DNA of 64,000 bases from Polaribacter litorisediminis (lineage in GTDB: Bacteria; Bacteroidota; Bacteroidia; Flavobacteriales; Flavobacteriaceae). Positions within the stretch are counted from its first letter, which is position 1; each line of letters opens with the position of its first letter. Positions 27,801 through 36,800 of the stretch are shown here, in pieces. The notes beneath the pieces are model-generated. The model did not search any database and was not told the DNA's origin. It was given only the letters and a program-made list of their open reading frames with translations. The DNA is taken from the NCBI RefSeq assembly GCF_019968605.1, contig NZ_CP082966.1, positions 248,001-312,000 of the forward strand, read 5' to 3'. The translations under genes and the position numbers were made by a program.

Positions 27801-28493
27801 GTTAGAAAATGTTTTAACATCACCCAAGAAAGAAGCATCATCAATATTAAATTTGTAAGCCGGACTCGTAATCGAAGTTTCTGAAGATTGATAAAAATGC
27901 AACGCATTATGGGCTAAAAAATCAAACAAAGTGGGTCTATAAATTCTTGCGTCTTTACTGATTTGTAAAATATCAGCAAAAGCTGAAATTTTTATTTTTT
28001 GAAGTTTATCAGCATTTTCTAATGAAGCTTTAAATAGATGATGAATTTCATTAAAAAGTGTTTCTAAATCCCAAGTTCTAAAATCTTTTGAATCAACTTT
28101 TTGGGACGTTTTTGTACGATTGTAAAATTTGTATCTATTTTCATTAAAATATTGCCAATACAAATTCGCTAAAATATTTTGAAGCACGTTTTTTGTAGGG
28201 AAATCACTTTTAGAAATCTGTTCCTTAAAACTATGTATTACTTTTAATTGTGCATCTTCTTCAAGGGTTAAAGAAAATTTACTTTTATAAAATAGTGCTT
28301 TTATAATTTGCGGAGAGTTATGTTCTTTTGACGCTTTTTCATAAATATCGTCTGCAATCTTTAAGGCAGATTTTGGTAAATTCTCTACTTCCAATTTTTC
28401 TAGTTGGGTCCAAAGATTATCAAAATTATTCTGAGCTTTTGTACTCAAAGAAAAGAGGATAATTAAACAGGTTACTAGTGATTTTTTTTTCAT
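21900..28493 (-). CDS. Giant alpha-2-macroglobulin with inserted SusC-like CarboxypepD and TonB-plug domains
   Basis: A 2197-residue secreted protein (signal peptide MKKKSLVTCLIILFSLSTKAQ; no lipobox). The N-terminal 500 residues are helical/TPR-like; MG domains follow, with the MG2-type motif IYRPGQTVYFKAI near 577-590. Between about 1195 and 1388 there is a foreign block: a carboxypeptidase-regulatory-like domain (GTETDFDGNYSI) and a TonB-receptor plug-like domain (PLYIVDGVSV, AIYGAKGANGVIIITTKAG). The A2M core resumes near 1405 (PEALTRWKLQVLAHT) and has an intact thioester motif, Cys1629-Ala-Glu-Gln1632 (YECAEQTF), with the following alpha/alpha-barrel thioester domain. Bacterial A2Ms trap proteases in the envelope; what the inserted plug does is unknown. 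It is monocistronic, divergent from mpl. Usual bacterial A2M length is about 1500-1900 residues, and no barrel is present. Confidence 0.92.
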   Translation of the reverse strand: MKKKSLVTCLIILFSLSTKAQNNFDNLWTQLEKLEVENLPKSALKIADDIYEKASKEHNSPQIIKALFYKSKFSLTLEEDAQLKVIHSFKEQISKSDFPTKNVLQNILANLYWQYFNENRYKFYNRTKTSQKVDSKDFRTWDLETLFNEIHHLFKASLENADKLQKIKISAFADILQISKDARIYRPTLFDFLAHNALHFYQSSETSITSPAYKFNIDDASFLGDVKTFSNLQITSKDSLSLQLNTLKTYQKLIAFHLKENNKNALAAIDIQRLNFVHQHATFDNSDSILFERLIASKEQFTNHEASGLYAFEIAEIYKEQSKNQEALVICDEVIKEFPTSFGAKKCAILKGQIKQKALSIKAEEFIPIDKNSRLLVTYKNVAKLFFTAYHINQKQKEALSKLYKFEDKKAFIYQLKTAKNWKHQLRNEHDYLQHSTEVIVPKFKTGMYLILASTTKDLQDNSIYGTTSIQVTNLTLIENNFDGKYNYQVVDRNTGKPINKASVHLKNKVFKNLNYIHKKLTTNKFGFSSFKSNEIYRNVHISVTTKNDFASFGNHYLYESDKKLYNKDDNVLIKPFIFTDRSIYRPGQTVYFKAIVIKKQGATSQVLKHEYVEISLNDVNNQVIKTLELKLNEFGSVAGTFIIPNNGLTGKFSITVKESVEHDSKFYDNYNFDYNNWTTISVEEYKRPKFSTEFKPITESFKINDSVAIHGFAKAFSGANITDAKVVYRVHRKVQYPDWYYWYRPNLNSSSQEITNGETITNAQGEFEIIFKAFPDESVSKENLPIFKYEITANVTDINGETHSVTARVKVGYHSLLATISMDDKIDKNKKEHLLNIDTKNLNGEFVATKGTIKIYKLKGPTNPLRQRPWPAPDYQDISENTFRTLFPHDPYTNTESDEKNWKKGILVFNKNFDTSTSKELILKNIESWISGKYIVVLESKDKFNQVVKDEKRITLFSLKDKEVVDRKLFTINTNKKVYTIGDEVEIQIGSASKNMTVVIQIEKNHTIIDTQLIKLNNNIKKIKIPVNKEDLGGFAIKYHFVNYNHFHSGNLLIHVPEKQESIEIMTNIFRDKLQPGQDETWSFTIKDDKNDAVAAEILASMYDASLDEFKTHNWQFNPITPKKPYYSYAVSNANKSFKNTNFNIKNNQKRYYGFPSIGNDSYHWFGFSLNNNRWINQQYLKEIKRKINSSRSDFDGTITGVLEDESGPLPGVSILIKGTNFGTETDFDGNYSIKIKKGDVLVFRYLGYKSEERTISNQTYLDIKLEENTSTLDEIAVMGYGINREKKVVGYALQSFEEQAEGVQIMNDSGSPSTASNIRIKGVLSILGNGKPLYIVDGVSVDKFNLSENEIAQISVLKNTEATAIYGAKGANGVIIITTKAGQIKLDKALSQIKARKDFKETAFFYPQLTTDKNGKVSFSFTMPEALTRWKLQVLAHTKTLKSATKTLQTVTQKEFMVVPNAPRFLREKDTITLSAKITNLTNNQLNGVAKLILTDAISRTEINIELKNTKPNKNFSVDKDGNTNVSWKISIPENIQTVQYKIVAKAGDFSDGEQNVLPVLTNKMLVTETLPIWIRSNQTKTFTLNKLKNNASSSLKNHKLTLEMTSNPVWVAIQSLPYLMEYPYECAEQTFSRYYANTLASFMANSNPKIKEVFDAWKSSDALLSNLEKNEALKSLIIQETPWLRDAQSETEQKKRIALLFDLTRMSNEQEKALHKLESIQMNSGVFPWFKGGKYPSNFITQHMVTGFGHLAKLGVAEFDSSTKKMIEKAVRFLDIELLENYEKLLKRASKNRQNSKTKKKAEKAYQEFLSKNNLSYFIIQYLYMRSFYTDISLDEKMKTAIDYYQNQTINYWNEYNLYAKGQIALSLFRNDKKTSAHKILKSLKENSITSDELGMYWKTNTAGYYYYQAPVETQALMIETFSEVLDANIHQDKQKTIDNLKVWLLKNKQTNQWKTTKATTEAVYALLLNGSELISMTEMVNIKVGDQKINPSAMKDVKVEAGSGYFKTSWNAQEITPKMAVITINKKESGIAWGGLYWQYFEDLDKITSAETPLKLHKKLFLKVNSDTGKELQEINQNTILKIGDIITVRIELRSDRTMEFIHMKDMRASGLEPINVISKYKWQDNLGYYETTKDAATNFFFDRIPKGVYVFEYDVRINNAGNFSNGITTIQSMYAPEFSSHSKGERITILDQ

Positions 28494-28665
28494 AATATTT
28501 AACTTTAAATCAATCAGAAATTATTTAATTCCTATAAAAATACAATTCATATTTAGTTTGTAAGACCATTTTAAGAGTAAGAACAGCTTTTGAATGAGTT
28601 TAACTTTAAATGTTTCCTAAAATATAAGAACCTTTTGTATTTTTACTTTTTTAAATTTTTTGTTG

Positions 28666-30018
28666 ATGACTATACATTTTATTGCCATTGGAGGAAGTGC
28701 AATGCACAATTTAGCAATTGCTTTACACCAAAAAGGATACCAAGTTTCTGGAAGTGATGATACCATTCATAATCCGTCCAAATCGAGACTAGAAAAATAT
28801 GGATTATTACCAAAAGAATTTGGATGGTTTCCGGAGAAAATAGCATCAAATTTAGATGTGATTATTCTTGGCATGCATGCAAAGAAAGACAATTTAGAAT
28901 TGTTAAAAGCACAGGAATTAGGTTTAAAGATTTATTCATATCCAGAGTTTTTATATGAGCAATCTAAAAATAAAACTCGTGTTGTTATCGGAGGTTCTCA
29001 TGGAAAAACGACGATTACCTCTATGATTTTACATGTGCTGAATTATCATGAAAAAGAAGTGGATTATATGGTAGGTGCGCAGTTAGATGGTTTTGAAACA
29101 ATGGTGCATTTAACGGGAGAAAATGATTTTATTGTTTTAGAAGGTGATGAGTATTTAAGTTCTCCTATTGATATGCGTCCTAAATTTCATTTGTATAAAC
29201 CTAATATAGCATTGTTAAGTGGTATTGCTTGGGATCATATTAATGTTTTTCCGACTTTTGAAAACTATAAAGAACAGTTTAAAATCTTTACAGATTCTAT
29301 GGTTAATGGAGGAAGTATGGTTTATAATGTTGAGGATGAGTATGTAAAAGATGTGGTTGAGTCATCGGAAAATCATATAAAAAAATACCCATATAAAACT
29401 CCAAATTATTTTATAGACAACGGAATTACCTATTTGGAGACTGCTGAGGGTAATTTACCATTAGAAATTTTTGGGAAACACAATCTTCAAAATTTAGCGG
29501 GCGCAAAATGGATTTGTCAACATATGGGAGTTGATGAAGATGATTTTTATGAGGCTATTGCTAGTTTTAGTGGCGCCAGTAAACGTTTAGAGAAAATTGT
29601 TGAAAATAATTCAACCGTTATTTTTAAAGATTTTGCCCACAGTCCTAGTAAGGTTTCTGCAACTACAAAAGCGGTAAAAGAGCAATATTCAGATAGAACA
29701 GTGCTAGCTTGTTTAGAACTACATACCTATTCTAGTTTAAATGCTGAATTTTTAGCAGAATATAAAGGAGCGCTAGATTTTGCTGACAAAGCTGTTGTGT
29801 TTTACTCACCACAAGCCGTAAAAATTAAACAATTAGAAGAAGTTTCAGCGCAACAAATAGCAAATGCTTTTGAAAGAGATGATTTAATTATTTTTACAAA
29901 TCCGGAGGAATTTAAAGACTTTTTATTTAATGAAAATATGGAGAATGCAGCGGTTGTTTTAATGAGCTCAGGTAATTATGGCGGTTTAGATTTTGAAGAG
30001 GTTAAGCGTTTGGTGTAG
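28666..30018 (+). CDS. mpl: UDP-N-acetylmuramate:L-Ala-gamma-D-Glu-meso-DAP ligase (murein peptide ligase)
   Basis: Cytoplasmic Mur-ligase family enzyme that recycles the murein tripeptide by joining it to UDP-MurNAc using ATP. I use the ATG at 28666 (450 residues); two upstream TTG codons are less likely. The N-terminal Rossmann part starts MTIHFIAIGGSAMHNLA, with GIA replaced by AIGGSAMHNLA as is usual for Mpl rather than MurC. The ATP loop is GGSHGKTTITSMI; LSSPIDMRPKFHLYKPNIALLSGIAWDHINVF is the central signature region by position 165-195; GKHNLQNLAGA and DFAHSPSK follow in the C-terminal domains. The 3' end overlaps the converging nucleotidyltransferase gene by 17 bases. Confidence 0.94.
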   Translation: MTIHFIAIGGSAMHNLAIALHQKGYQVSGSDDTIHNPSKSRLEKYGLLPKEFGWFPEKIASNLDVIILGMHAKKDNLELLKAQELGLKIYSYPEFLYEQSKNKTRVVIGGSHGKTTITSMILHVLNYHEKEVDYMVGAQLDGFETMVHLTGENDFIVLEGDEYLSSPIDMRPKFHLYKPNIALLSGIAWDHINVFPTFENYKEQFKIFTDSMVNGGSMVYNVEDEYVKDVVESSENHIKKYPYKTPNYFIDNGITYLETAEGNLPLEIFGKHNLQNLAGAKWICQHMGVDEDDFYEAIASFSGASKRLEKIVENNSTVIFKDFAHSPSKVSATTKAVKEQYSDRTVLACLELHTYSSLNAEFLAEYKGALDFADKAVVFYSPQAVKIKQLEEVSAQQIANAFERDDLIIFTNPEEFKDFLFNENMENAAVVLMSSGNYGGLDFEEVKRLV

Positions 30019-31114
30019 GTTTTTTTAAGCCTAATTGAATGAGTTTTTTTATATAAAAATCTTTGTCTGAAATTCTTGTAAAGAACCAAGTTCTATGTTC
30101 TGGGTTAAAAATATATTTAAAGATAAGATTTAGTATACCTTTTGTACGCAATCTTCTTTTTATTTTTTTTTGATGTTGTATTCTCAAAGAATTATTTTCT
30201 AAAAACATATTAAATATTTCAAGATATTTTTTAGTTTCCAGATTATCATTAAACTCTATTGATTTTGGTTCGTTAAAAAGAATGTGGCAAGAAGCTAAAA
30301 AGCAATTTAAAGGTTTTTTTAATTTTTTAAAATCGTCAAAAGCGTTTTTTGTGGTTGTTTTTTTAGATAATAAAAAAACATCATAAGCATTTCGTAATGA
30401 GATATTTTTATACAGAAAACCATGGTCATTAATTTGAGATGCAAACACAGACAAGCAAAGTTGATTTTTAAAGCTTAAAAAAGATATTCCATTTATCGTT
30501 TGGTAGTCTTTTTTAATAGAATTATAATTAAATTCATCCGCATATTTTTCTATTAAAAGTTCTTTATGAATTTCTATAGCCGATAAATAATTTTTGTGTC
30601 GCATTCTGGGGTAGTGCTTGAATTGTGGATGGACATAATCAGTTTTATAATTTGTGAAATACCCATTATTCTGAATAATTTTTATAGCCTTTTCATATTC
30701 ATTTTTAGAAACAATAAAATCAATATCTCCCACCATTCTTTCTCCAATATCTTCATACAGTCCTTCGAGTAAATTCCCTGTTCCTTTTAAGAAAATGGGC
30801 GTACTATTATGAGCCAATAGTAAGGTGTTAATTTCTTTGGCTTCCGATATGATCTGCTGATTTCTATGCCGATTTAAATCGGTTATACGTTTCATGTAAT
30901 CGACTAAATCTTGCGGCAAATAATCAAGAAAATCGGCTTTTTTTAAGTTGCAATACAGAGTAGGAAAAATAAAATGACTAGTACTTACTTTTACAACAGT
31001 ATCCCAATCAATATGCCCTGCTTTTAAATCCTTTTCAACTATAATTCTATTATGTTTTTCATGATTTATGGTCAAACATTTTCCGATAAAAAATAAGGTT
31101 TCTTTATACGTCAT
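30002..31114 (-). CDS. PF14907-type nucleotidyltransferase, tandem copy 2
   Basis: A 370-residue cytoplasmic protein of the NTP_transf_5 family. The nucleotidyltransferase active site is LKGTGNLLEGLYEDIGERM followed by GDIDF, with probable metal ligands Asp130 and Asp132. The C-terminal 150 residues are helical. It is the downstream of two tandem paralogues; the first 110 residues of both are nearly the same and the C-terminal part is clearly more divergent. The 189-base gap to its paralogue begins with a relic of the kinase gene's 3' end. Family members accompany HPr-kinase-like and PqqD-like proteins in several systems, where they are thought to transfer a nucleotide or sugar-nucleotide-derived group; the substrate here is unknown. 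Confidence 0.85.
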   Translation of the reverse strand: MTYKETLFFIGKCLTINHEKHNRIIVEKDLKAGHIDWDTVVKVSTSHFIFPTLYCNLKKADFLDYLPQDLVDYMKRITDLNRHRNQQIISEAKEINTLLLAHNSTPIFLKGTGNLLEGLYEDIGERMVGDIDFIVSKNEYEKAIKIIQNNGYFTNYKTDYVHPQFKHYPRMRHKNYLSAIEIHKELLIEKYADEFNYNSIKKDYQTINGISFLSFKNQLCLSVFASQINDHGFLYKNISLRNAYDVFLLSKKTTTKNAFDDFKKLKKPLNCFLASCHILFNEPKSIEFNDNLETKKYLEIFNMFLENNSLRIQHQKKIKRRLRTKGILNLIFKYIFNPEHRTWFFTRISDKDFYIKKLIQLGLKKPTPNA

Positions 31115-31127
31115 GATTAAATATTTT
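31104..31127 (-). pseudogene. Relic of the kinase 3' end at the duplication junction
   Basis: In the frame of the kinase gene, these 24 bases read K-I-F-N-H-D-V-stop, against K-I-F-N-D-N-I-stop at the real kinase terminus (32406-32429). They overlap the start of nucleotidyltransferase copy 2 exactly as the kinase overlaps copy 1. The tandem duplication therefore included the end of the kinase gene. Confidence 0.7.
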
Positions 31128-31303
31128 AATGATTTTTTGAGTATCTGAAAAGCTTATTGAGAACAATTTAAGTTTTTAAATCAATTTAAACATACTACAT
31201 TGATTAAAAATTAAATTCGACTAATTTTTATAATTCCCTTTTTTAGTAAATATTCTGAACAAATTTATTTCATGCATTTTGTTTATTAAAAATTATAAAA
31301 CAG

Positions 31304-32419
31304 TTAAATGTTAGGTTTCGGATTTATGAAGCCAGATTCTACCATTTTTCTTTTCAACCATTTTTTATCTTGAATAGCTTTTAGAAAATAAGTTCTATGT
31401 TCTTCATTAAAAATAAATTTATAAATCATTCTTAAACTATGATTTAGGGTTATTTTTTTTGCTGTTCTTTTAGTATGTTTTTTCCTAAAAGCATCATTAG
31501 TAATTATTTTGTTGAAGTCTTTAAGATAAGATGTTGTATTTTCATTGGTATCATATAATAAAGAAACAGGTTGATTAAAAGTCTCATAACAAATTGCTAA
31601 AAAGCAATTTAAAGGTTCTTTTAATGTATTAAATTTAGGTAAAATTTCTTTTGCCTTTGTTTTCTTGGATAGTAAAAATGCATCATAAGCATTTCTTAAC
31701 GCTATGTTTTTGTAGTAAAATCCGTGGTCATTAATTTGATTTGCAAAAACAGTTAATGCCAATTGATTTCTAAAACTTAATACATTTATATTGTTAATGA
31801 TTTGAGTGTCTTTGATTATGGTACTATAATTAAATTCCTGCGCGTATTTTTCGGATAAAAGTTCTTTATGAATTTCTATAGCAGCTATACAATTTTCATG
31901 TAGCATTCCAGGATAGTGCTTAAATCCTGGATGGACATAATTAGTTTTAATACTTGTGTAATATCCAATATTCTGAATAATTTCTATAGCCTTTCTAAAT
32001 TCATCTTTTGAAACAATAAAATCAATATCGTTAACCATTCTTTCACCGATATCTTCATAAAGACCTTCTAGCAAATTCCCTGTTCCTTTTAAGAAAATGG
32101 GCGTAATATTATTAGCCAATAGTAAGGTATTAATTTCTTTGGCTTCTATCATGATCTGCTGATTTCTTTCCCGATTTAAATCGGTTATATATTTCATATA
32201 ATCGATTAAATCTTGCGGCAAATAATCAAGAAAATTAGCTTTTTTTAAGTTGCAATACAAAGCAGGAAAAACATAATGACTAGTACTAATTTTTACGACA
32301 GTATCCCAATCAATATGACCTGCTTTTAAATCTTTTTCAACTAAAATTCTATTATGTTTTTCATGATTTATGGTCAAACATTTTCCGATAAAAAATAAGG
32401 TTTCTTTATATGTTATCAT
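31304..32419 (-). CDS. PF14907-type nucleotidyltransferase, tandem copy 1
   Basis: A 371-residue paralogue of the downstream gene. The active-site region is LKGTGNLLEGLYEDIGERM and NDIDF (Asp131, Asp133). Its ATG lies inside the kinase gene, giving a 14-base overlap, so the two are translationally coupled and probably act together. N-terminal DWDTVVKISTSHYVFPALYC and its equivalent in copy 2 are nearly the same, which suggests recent duplication or gene conversion at the 5' end, with the C-terminal half freed to diverge. Two specialised nucleotidyltransferases for one peptide or for two acceptors are both conceivable. The exact reaction is not known. Confidence 0.86.
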   Translation of the reverse strand: MITYKETLFFIGKCLTINHEKHNRILVEKDLKAGHIDWDTVVKISTSHYVFPALYCNLKKANFLDYLPQDLIDYMKYITDLNRERNQQIMIEAKEINTLLLANNITPIFLKGTGNLLEGLYEDIGERMVNDIDFIVSKDEFRKAIEIIQNIGYYTSIKTNYVHPGFKHYPGMLHENCIAAIEIHKELLSEKYAQEFNYSTIIKDTQIINNINVLSFRNQLALTVFANQINDHGFYYKNIALRNAYDAFLLSKKTKAKEILPKFNTLKEPLNCFLAICYETFNQPVSLLYDTNENTTSYLKDFNKIITNDAFRKKHTKRTAKKITLNHSLRMIYKFIFNEEHRTYFLKAIQDKKWLKRKMVESGFINPKPNI

Positions 32420-33542
32420 TAAATATTTTTTGTACCGATGCTATCATTTCGTCATTGTTAGAATACGTTAATTGATGACAATTTAATACTGAAAACCAGT
32501 CAAGAAAGTTCTGTGCATTTTCTTTTTTAGGCGATAACCAGGAATCTGGAATTAATTTATGAAAAGCATCAATTTTAGAGATTTTTTGAAAGTTGAGCAC
32601 AGCATCTTTTTGATATTTGATAAAAACTAAATTTTCACAGGGCAAATGCGAAAAAAAATTGGTATTATTAGGTTTTAAGTATCTTACGATTTTATGCAAT
32701 CGTTTAAAGTTATATTCGGCTGACGTTTCTAATTCAGGATATATAGGTAATAAGGTTTCTAAACTATTTTTTTTGATCGATATAGCGGCAGGAAAGCTAT
32801 ACACTTCTTGCTTTTCTGCATCAACCGGAACAAAATCGTCTGCCAAACAAGTAAAACCATTTGCTTGTAAAAGTGCTAGAGACGTACTTTTTCCATTACC
32901 AGAATCCCCTAAAAATAAGATTGATTTTTCACCATTGCTTATGGCAGATGCATGAAAAACACCCAACCAATCATTCTCTTTTTTCTGATGTATTTTCTGA
33001 ATCAGTTCCATAGAAAATTTTCCTTGAAAATAATGAATTTCATTGCTATTCCAAGATCCTATCATGGCGTTATCTACAAAAAGAAAAATATGATGATGTT
33101 GTATAAAAACTTCAAATTCATTTTGATGCTTGATAACAGCATCCGTTGTTAAATGATTAAATTTGGGATGTACATAAGCAAGTTCTTTTTCCGTAAAATA
33201 GGAAACTTTAAAAACAATATTATTTATTTTATAAAATTTTATGTACTCAAAAGATGTTGGTCTTTTAAGATCTCTAAAATCATTTTCTAAATCAGAATGT
33301 TTAGAGTGTTTTTCAGTGAAAAATTTTTTTTCTAGTTCTAAAATTAAGTCTGTGGTTTTTTCTATAGGGACATTTAATTCTTGTGATACGACTGCTGCAA
33401 TTTCCTTAACTGATTTTTTTTCTTGAAGTTGTTTTAAAATATCTGCTGTAGTATTTTCGAGTACCGCATATTTATTGTTCTTTTCAAACCAAACAATCGT
33501 TTTGTTTTCGATAGTTTTATGTAATGATAATTTATTTTTCAT
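32406..33542 (-). CDS. PqqD-like domain fused to an HPr-kinase-like P-loop kinase
   Basis: A 378-residue two-domain protein. Residues 1-80 have the PqqD/RRE pattern: a beta-hairpin (KTIVWFEKNNKYAVLENTTA) followed by helices (DILKQLQEKKSVKEIAAVVS). Such domains bind leader peptides in RiPP pathways. Residues about 100-370 resemble the HPr kinase/phosphorylase C-domain: FHASAIS with His197, Walker A GDSGNGKST at 212-220 and CLADDF with Asp235/236. True HprK phosphorylates HPr; this diverged group includes the HPr-rel kinases and lasso-peptide kinases. The gene starts 75 bases after a 57-residue peptide gene and overlaps the first nucleotidyltransferase gene. I infer that it recognises and phosphorylates that peptide or another partner; no experiment is known to me. 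Confidence 0.85.
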   Translation of the reverse strand: MKNKLSLHKTIENKTIVWFEKNNKYAVLENTTADILKQLQEKKSVKEIAAVVSQELNVPIEKTTDLILELEKKFFTEKHSKHSDLENDFRDLKRPTSFEYIKFYKINNIVFKVSYFTEKELAYVHPKFNHLTTDAVIKHQNEFEVFIQHHHIFLFVDNAMIGSWNSNEIHYFQGKFSMELIQKIHQKKENDWLGVFHASAISNGEKSILFLGDSGNGKSTSLALLQANGFTCLADDFVPVDAEKQEVYSFPAAISIKKNSLETLLPIYPELETSAEYNFKRLHKIVRYLKPNNTNFFSHLPCENLVFIKYQKDAVLNFQKISKIDAFHKLIPDSWLSPKKENAQNFLDWFSVLNCHQLTYSNNDEMIASVQKIFNDNI

Positions 33543-33617
33543 AAATAATAAAAGTAGTTATTTTCAATTTATAAAAAGATAAAACGGATGAAAAATTTTA
33601 AGTGTTTTATTGTAATT

Positions 33618-33791
33618 TTAAAATCCTATACCTGGTTCTTCAAGCATACTTGTTATTTGAGTTTGATAAGGAACTAAGAACATGTAAGTTCCAAGAGCGG
33701 TTAAAGTTGAATATTTACCGTAATCTCCTATTTTTTTAATCGCCTCTTTACGAGTAATTTTTTCTTGTTTTTTTTCTTTCGTATTTTTCAT
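33618..33791 (-). CDS. 57-residue peptide, candidate substrate of the PqqD/HprK-like system
   Basis: A short ORF below usual length cut-offs. The N-terminal 25 residues are highly charged (MKNTKEKKQEKITRKEAIKK, then IGDYGK), the middle is uncharged and partly hydrophobic (YSTLTALGTYMFLVPYQTQ, 27-45) and the C-terminus is ITSMLEEPGIGF. The charged start, neutral Thr/Tyr/Ser-rich core and Pro-Gly-rich end look like a leader-core peptide, and the core has several hydroxyl residues that a kinase could modify. It lies 25 bases after the T9SS protein gene and 75 bases before the PqqD-kinase gene on the same strand. RKEAIKKIG slightly resembles a Tat-like motif, so export is another possibility. No lasso-type acidic residue at positions 7-9 of an evident core is seen. 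Confidence 0.7.
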   Translation of the reverse strand: MKNTKEKKQEKITRKEAIKKIGDYGKYSTLTALGTYMFLVPYQTQITSMLEEPGIGF

Positions 33792-33816
33792 GCTCTTCTA
33801 GTTTTAATTATCGTAA

Positions 33817-36800
33817 TTAGTCTGAAGTGATTTTTTTATTTAGTTTGCCTGAAGCTGTCTCGATTTGTATAATATAGATTCCAGTTTCTAAATTTGGTAA
33901 AGAAATATCTTGCACTCGTTTTGAGATAAAGTCTAGATTCATTAACTCTTTTCCGAGCATGTTAAATAATTTAATATTTGAGGTTCCTGGAGTAAGACCG
34001 ATAATTCTTAAGTTAGAATTATTAGTTTTGTACATACTAATGTCCTCTGAATTGGTATCGGTTATATTTAATGTGTTGTTAGCTTTTGTATGTAAATAAA
34101 ACCTTCCAATTCCATTTAAAGATTCTGCTAGGGTAAGTTTATAAGTACTAGTAGCTTCATCTAGTATGGTAAAAGTATGCAGTTCTCTATCTTCTAAAAG
34201 TATTTTAATACCAGTTGGTAAATTTAAAGCTTCGGCAGAAAATGTAATTTCAGTATTTTTATAAGCTTTTACTCCGATGGGAACTACTAAAGATTCTAAA
34301 TCTTCATTGGGTAATGCTTGTCTTGCAAATGCAATTCCTTGGTTATTTTCTATTAAATGGGTATAGATTGTTGTATTTGAGGAAACTCCATTAAACATTC
34401 CGATATCAAAACCAGCATCTAAACCTTTCGTTTTGTCATCTAAATAATTAATTTTTGTTTTTTTAGTGCTGGAGCCATTAGAAATGAATAAATCTATAGA
34501 AGTATTAGCGTTCTTGTAAAAAATAGCAGTCTGATGACTTTGCATAGCTTCCGTAATTGAAGCGATACCATTAACTTTAGCGTTTACAAAGAATGCTTGT
34601 CCTGGATGAATATACCCTGTTATTAAATCGGCATAAGCACCCGTTGTTCCGGAATCAGGATCCCAAACATAAATAGCTGAAAAGGCATCTGCCAAATTAT
34701 CATGAGTTGAGGTGTTTTCACTTATAAATGCAGCAATATCTATATAGGAAGGGTAAGGGTTTCCAATCAAATTCCAGTTGTTTACATTTCTTGAAATTAC
34801 AGGATTTACTTTGCCATCAGGATATGTGCCAGTAAAAGAGTAAGTTCCAGAGCTCGTCCTTTTTAAGGAATACCCTATGCCAGAACTAAAAGTGCTTGTT
34901 TCTCCATCTTGCATATAGACCCAAGGACCTGTAGTTTCATTTGGTGTTCCATTTTGATAAGTAGATATTCCTCTATTTGATCCAGATCCGCTTACAATAT
35001 TATTATTGTCTGCCCAATTATCGTCATAGGTTTCTCCAGCAACAGGAGAAGAAACTAAATGCCATTGATTAGAAACAGCAATGTTGTACGTAACTTCTCC
35101 TATCGAATTTCCAGTTACAATTAAAGAACCTCCTGCAGTAATGTTTAGGCTTTCTGGTTCTGTAATTGTTAAATTATTCGTTACAGCTCCAGTGGTAGAA
35201 CTAATAATTGGTGCAGTAGCAACATCAGGAATTACAACATTATCAAACGCTGTAGGCACTGTGCCTGTGTCCCAGTTCGCAGCAGTTGCCCAATCAGGGC
35301 TATCACTACCATCCCAAGTAATAGTAGTTGGTAAAGAACTAGTTTCAGTTACGGTAAAAGAAGAAATAGCATAGCCATCATTAGCACCATTACAATTAAA
35401 CGAAAAGCCAACAACTAAGCTAGTTGCCGAGGAAACATCTAAATTAGTGATAGCATAATTTACAGGAGTTCCATCCGTATCTCCAGATAGAACAATCGCT
35501 GTTTCTACAGGAGGACCATCATCCAAAATATAATAATATTTGAAGAATTCAGTGCTACCATTTTGTACCGCATCAGAAAGCGTAACTGCGAATGCAGCTA
35601 TATCTAGGGTTGAGATACTAGTAACATCGATATCCTGACTTTCAAAAATCCCTTCACCACCCCAATCAGTTGTTTCCAATTTACCTGAAACAATTTTAAA
35701 AGTATTTAAAGTGCTATCTGTAGAGGGTGGTGTGTTGTAAGACAAAAACCATGTATTCGGCGATACACCAAATGGTCCTACCTTTACAGATCCAGCTATT
35801 GGTGGTGCGCTAGTTGAATGATCTGCAAAACCATCGTTATCATAAGAAAAGTCGGCATTAAATAATGCACCTTCTGAGGCTTCATCATCTACAATGGTTA
35901 AAGTGTGTGTAGCTTGCTGAATAACCAAACCAGTAACCGAGCTAGTTTCTGTAATGGTTAAAATAAGAGTTTCAGAATCTGTGTCTGCATCATCATGAAT
36001 ATCTACGGTAATATTTTGTGTTTCATCAGCAAAAAAAGATAAGGCTGTTGGTGATGTAAATGTATAATCGCTAACTTCTGCCGTGCCTCCTGTAATCGCT
36101 ACATTTATATCTATTCTTTCACCAAAATAATTATTTACAGAGATCGGAATGTTCGTGCTTGTAAAAGTGATATTTGTCTCTGTTTCTGAACTATTAGTGT
36201 CATTAAAACCTATTGAAGGTGGTATTTCATTATCGATAATAGTAACCGTATGTTGATGAATGCCTAAATTAGCAGTTCCGCTAGTTACTGTATAATCGAT
36301 GATAATAGTTTCATTCAGAAAATCGGTATCATCCTTTATGGTTAAAGGAATCATTAAGGTTTCATTTGCCGTAAAAGTTAAAGGTGTTAAATTAATTGTA
36401 TAGTCTGCAGGGTCTGCTGTACTTAAAGCATTCACTGTTGGTGTAATGGTAACGCTTGTCATGTAGTTCATTAGAGAAACAGGAATTCCTGATGTAATAA
36501 CATCTATATCTGTTTCATTAAAAGAACTAGTTTCAGTTTCGAAATTTAGGGTTGGGTCTGAAGAAATTGCTGTACCTGTTAGGATTATATTATCTAAACC
36601 AAAAGCTTCATAATTCGCGCCGGAATCGCAAACAACTCTTATGTACATTGAGTTTCCTGTACCTACAAAATTATTACTTGTAATAGTTTGTAGCGCATAG
36701 GTTAAAACAACCCCGTTATTGGTGTTATTCTCTCCAATTGCATTGTTAACTAAGTTTAATGGAAAATTGGTGTCTGTTGCTTTAAAATTATAGAGCATAG

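Noticed and set aside
21900..28493. Treating the A2M as a TonB-dependent receptor because of its plug domain
   Set aside because: No barrel strands follow the plug; the flanking MG domains and the CAEQ thioester show it is an A2M.
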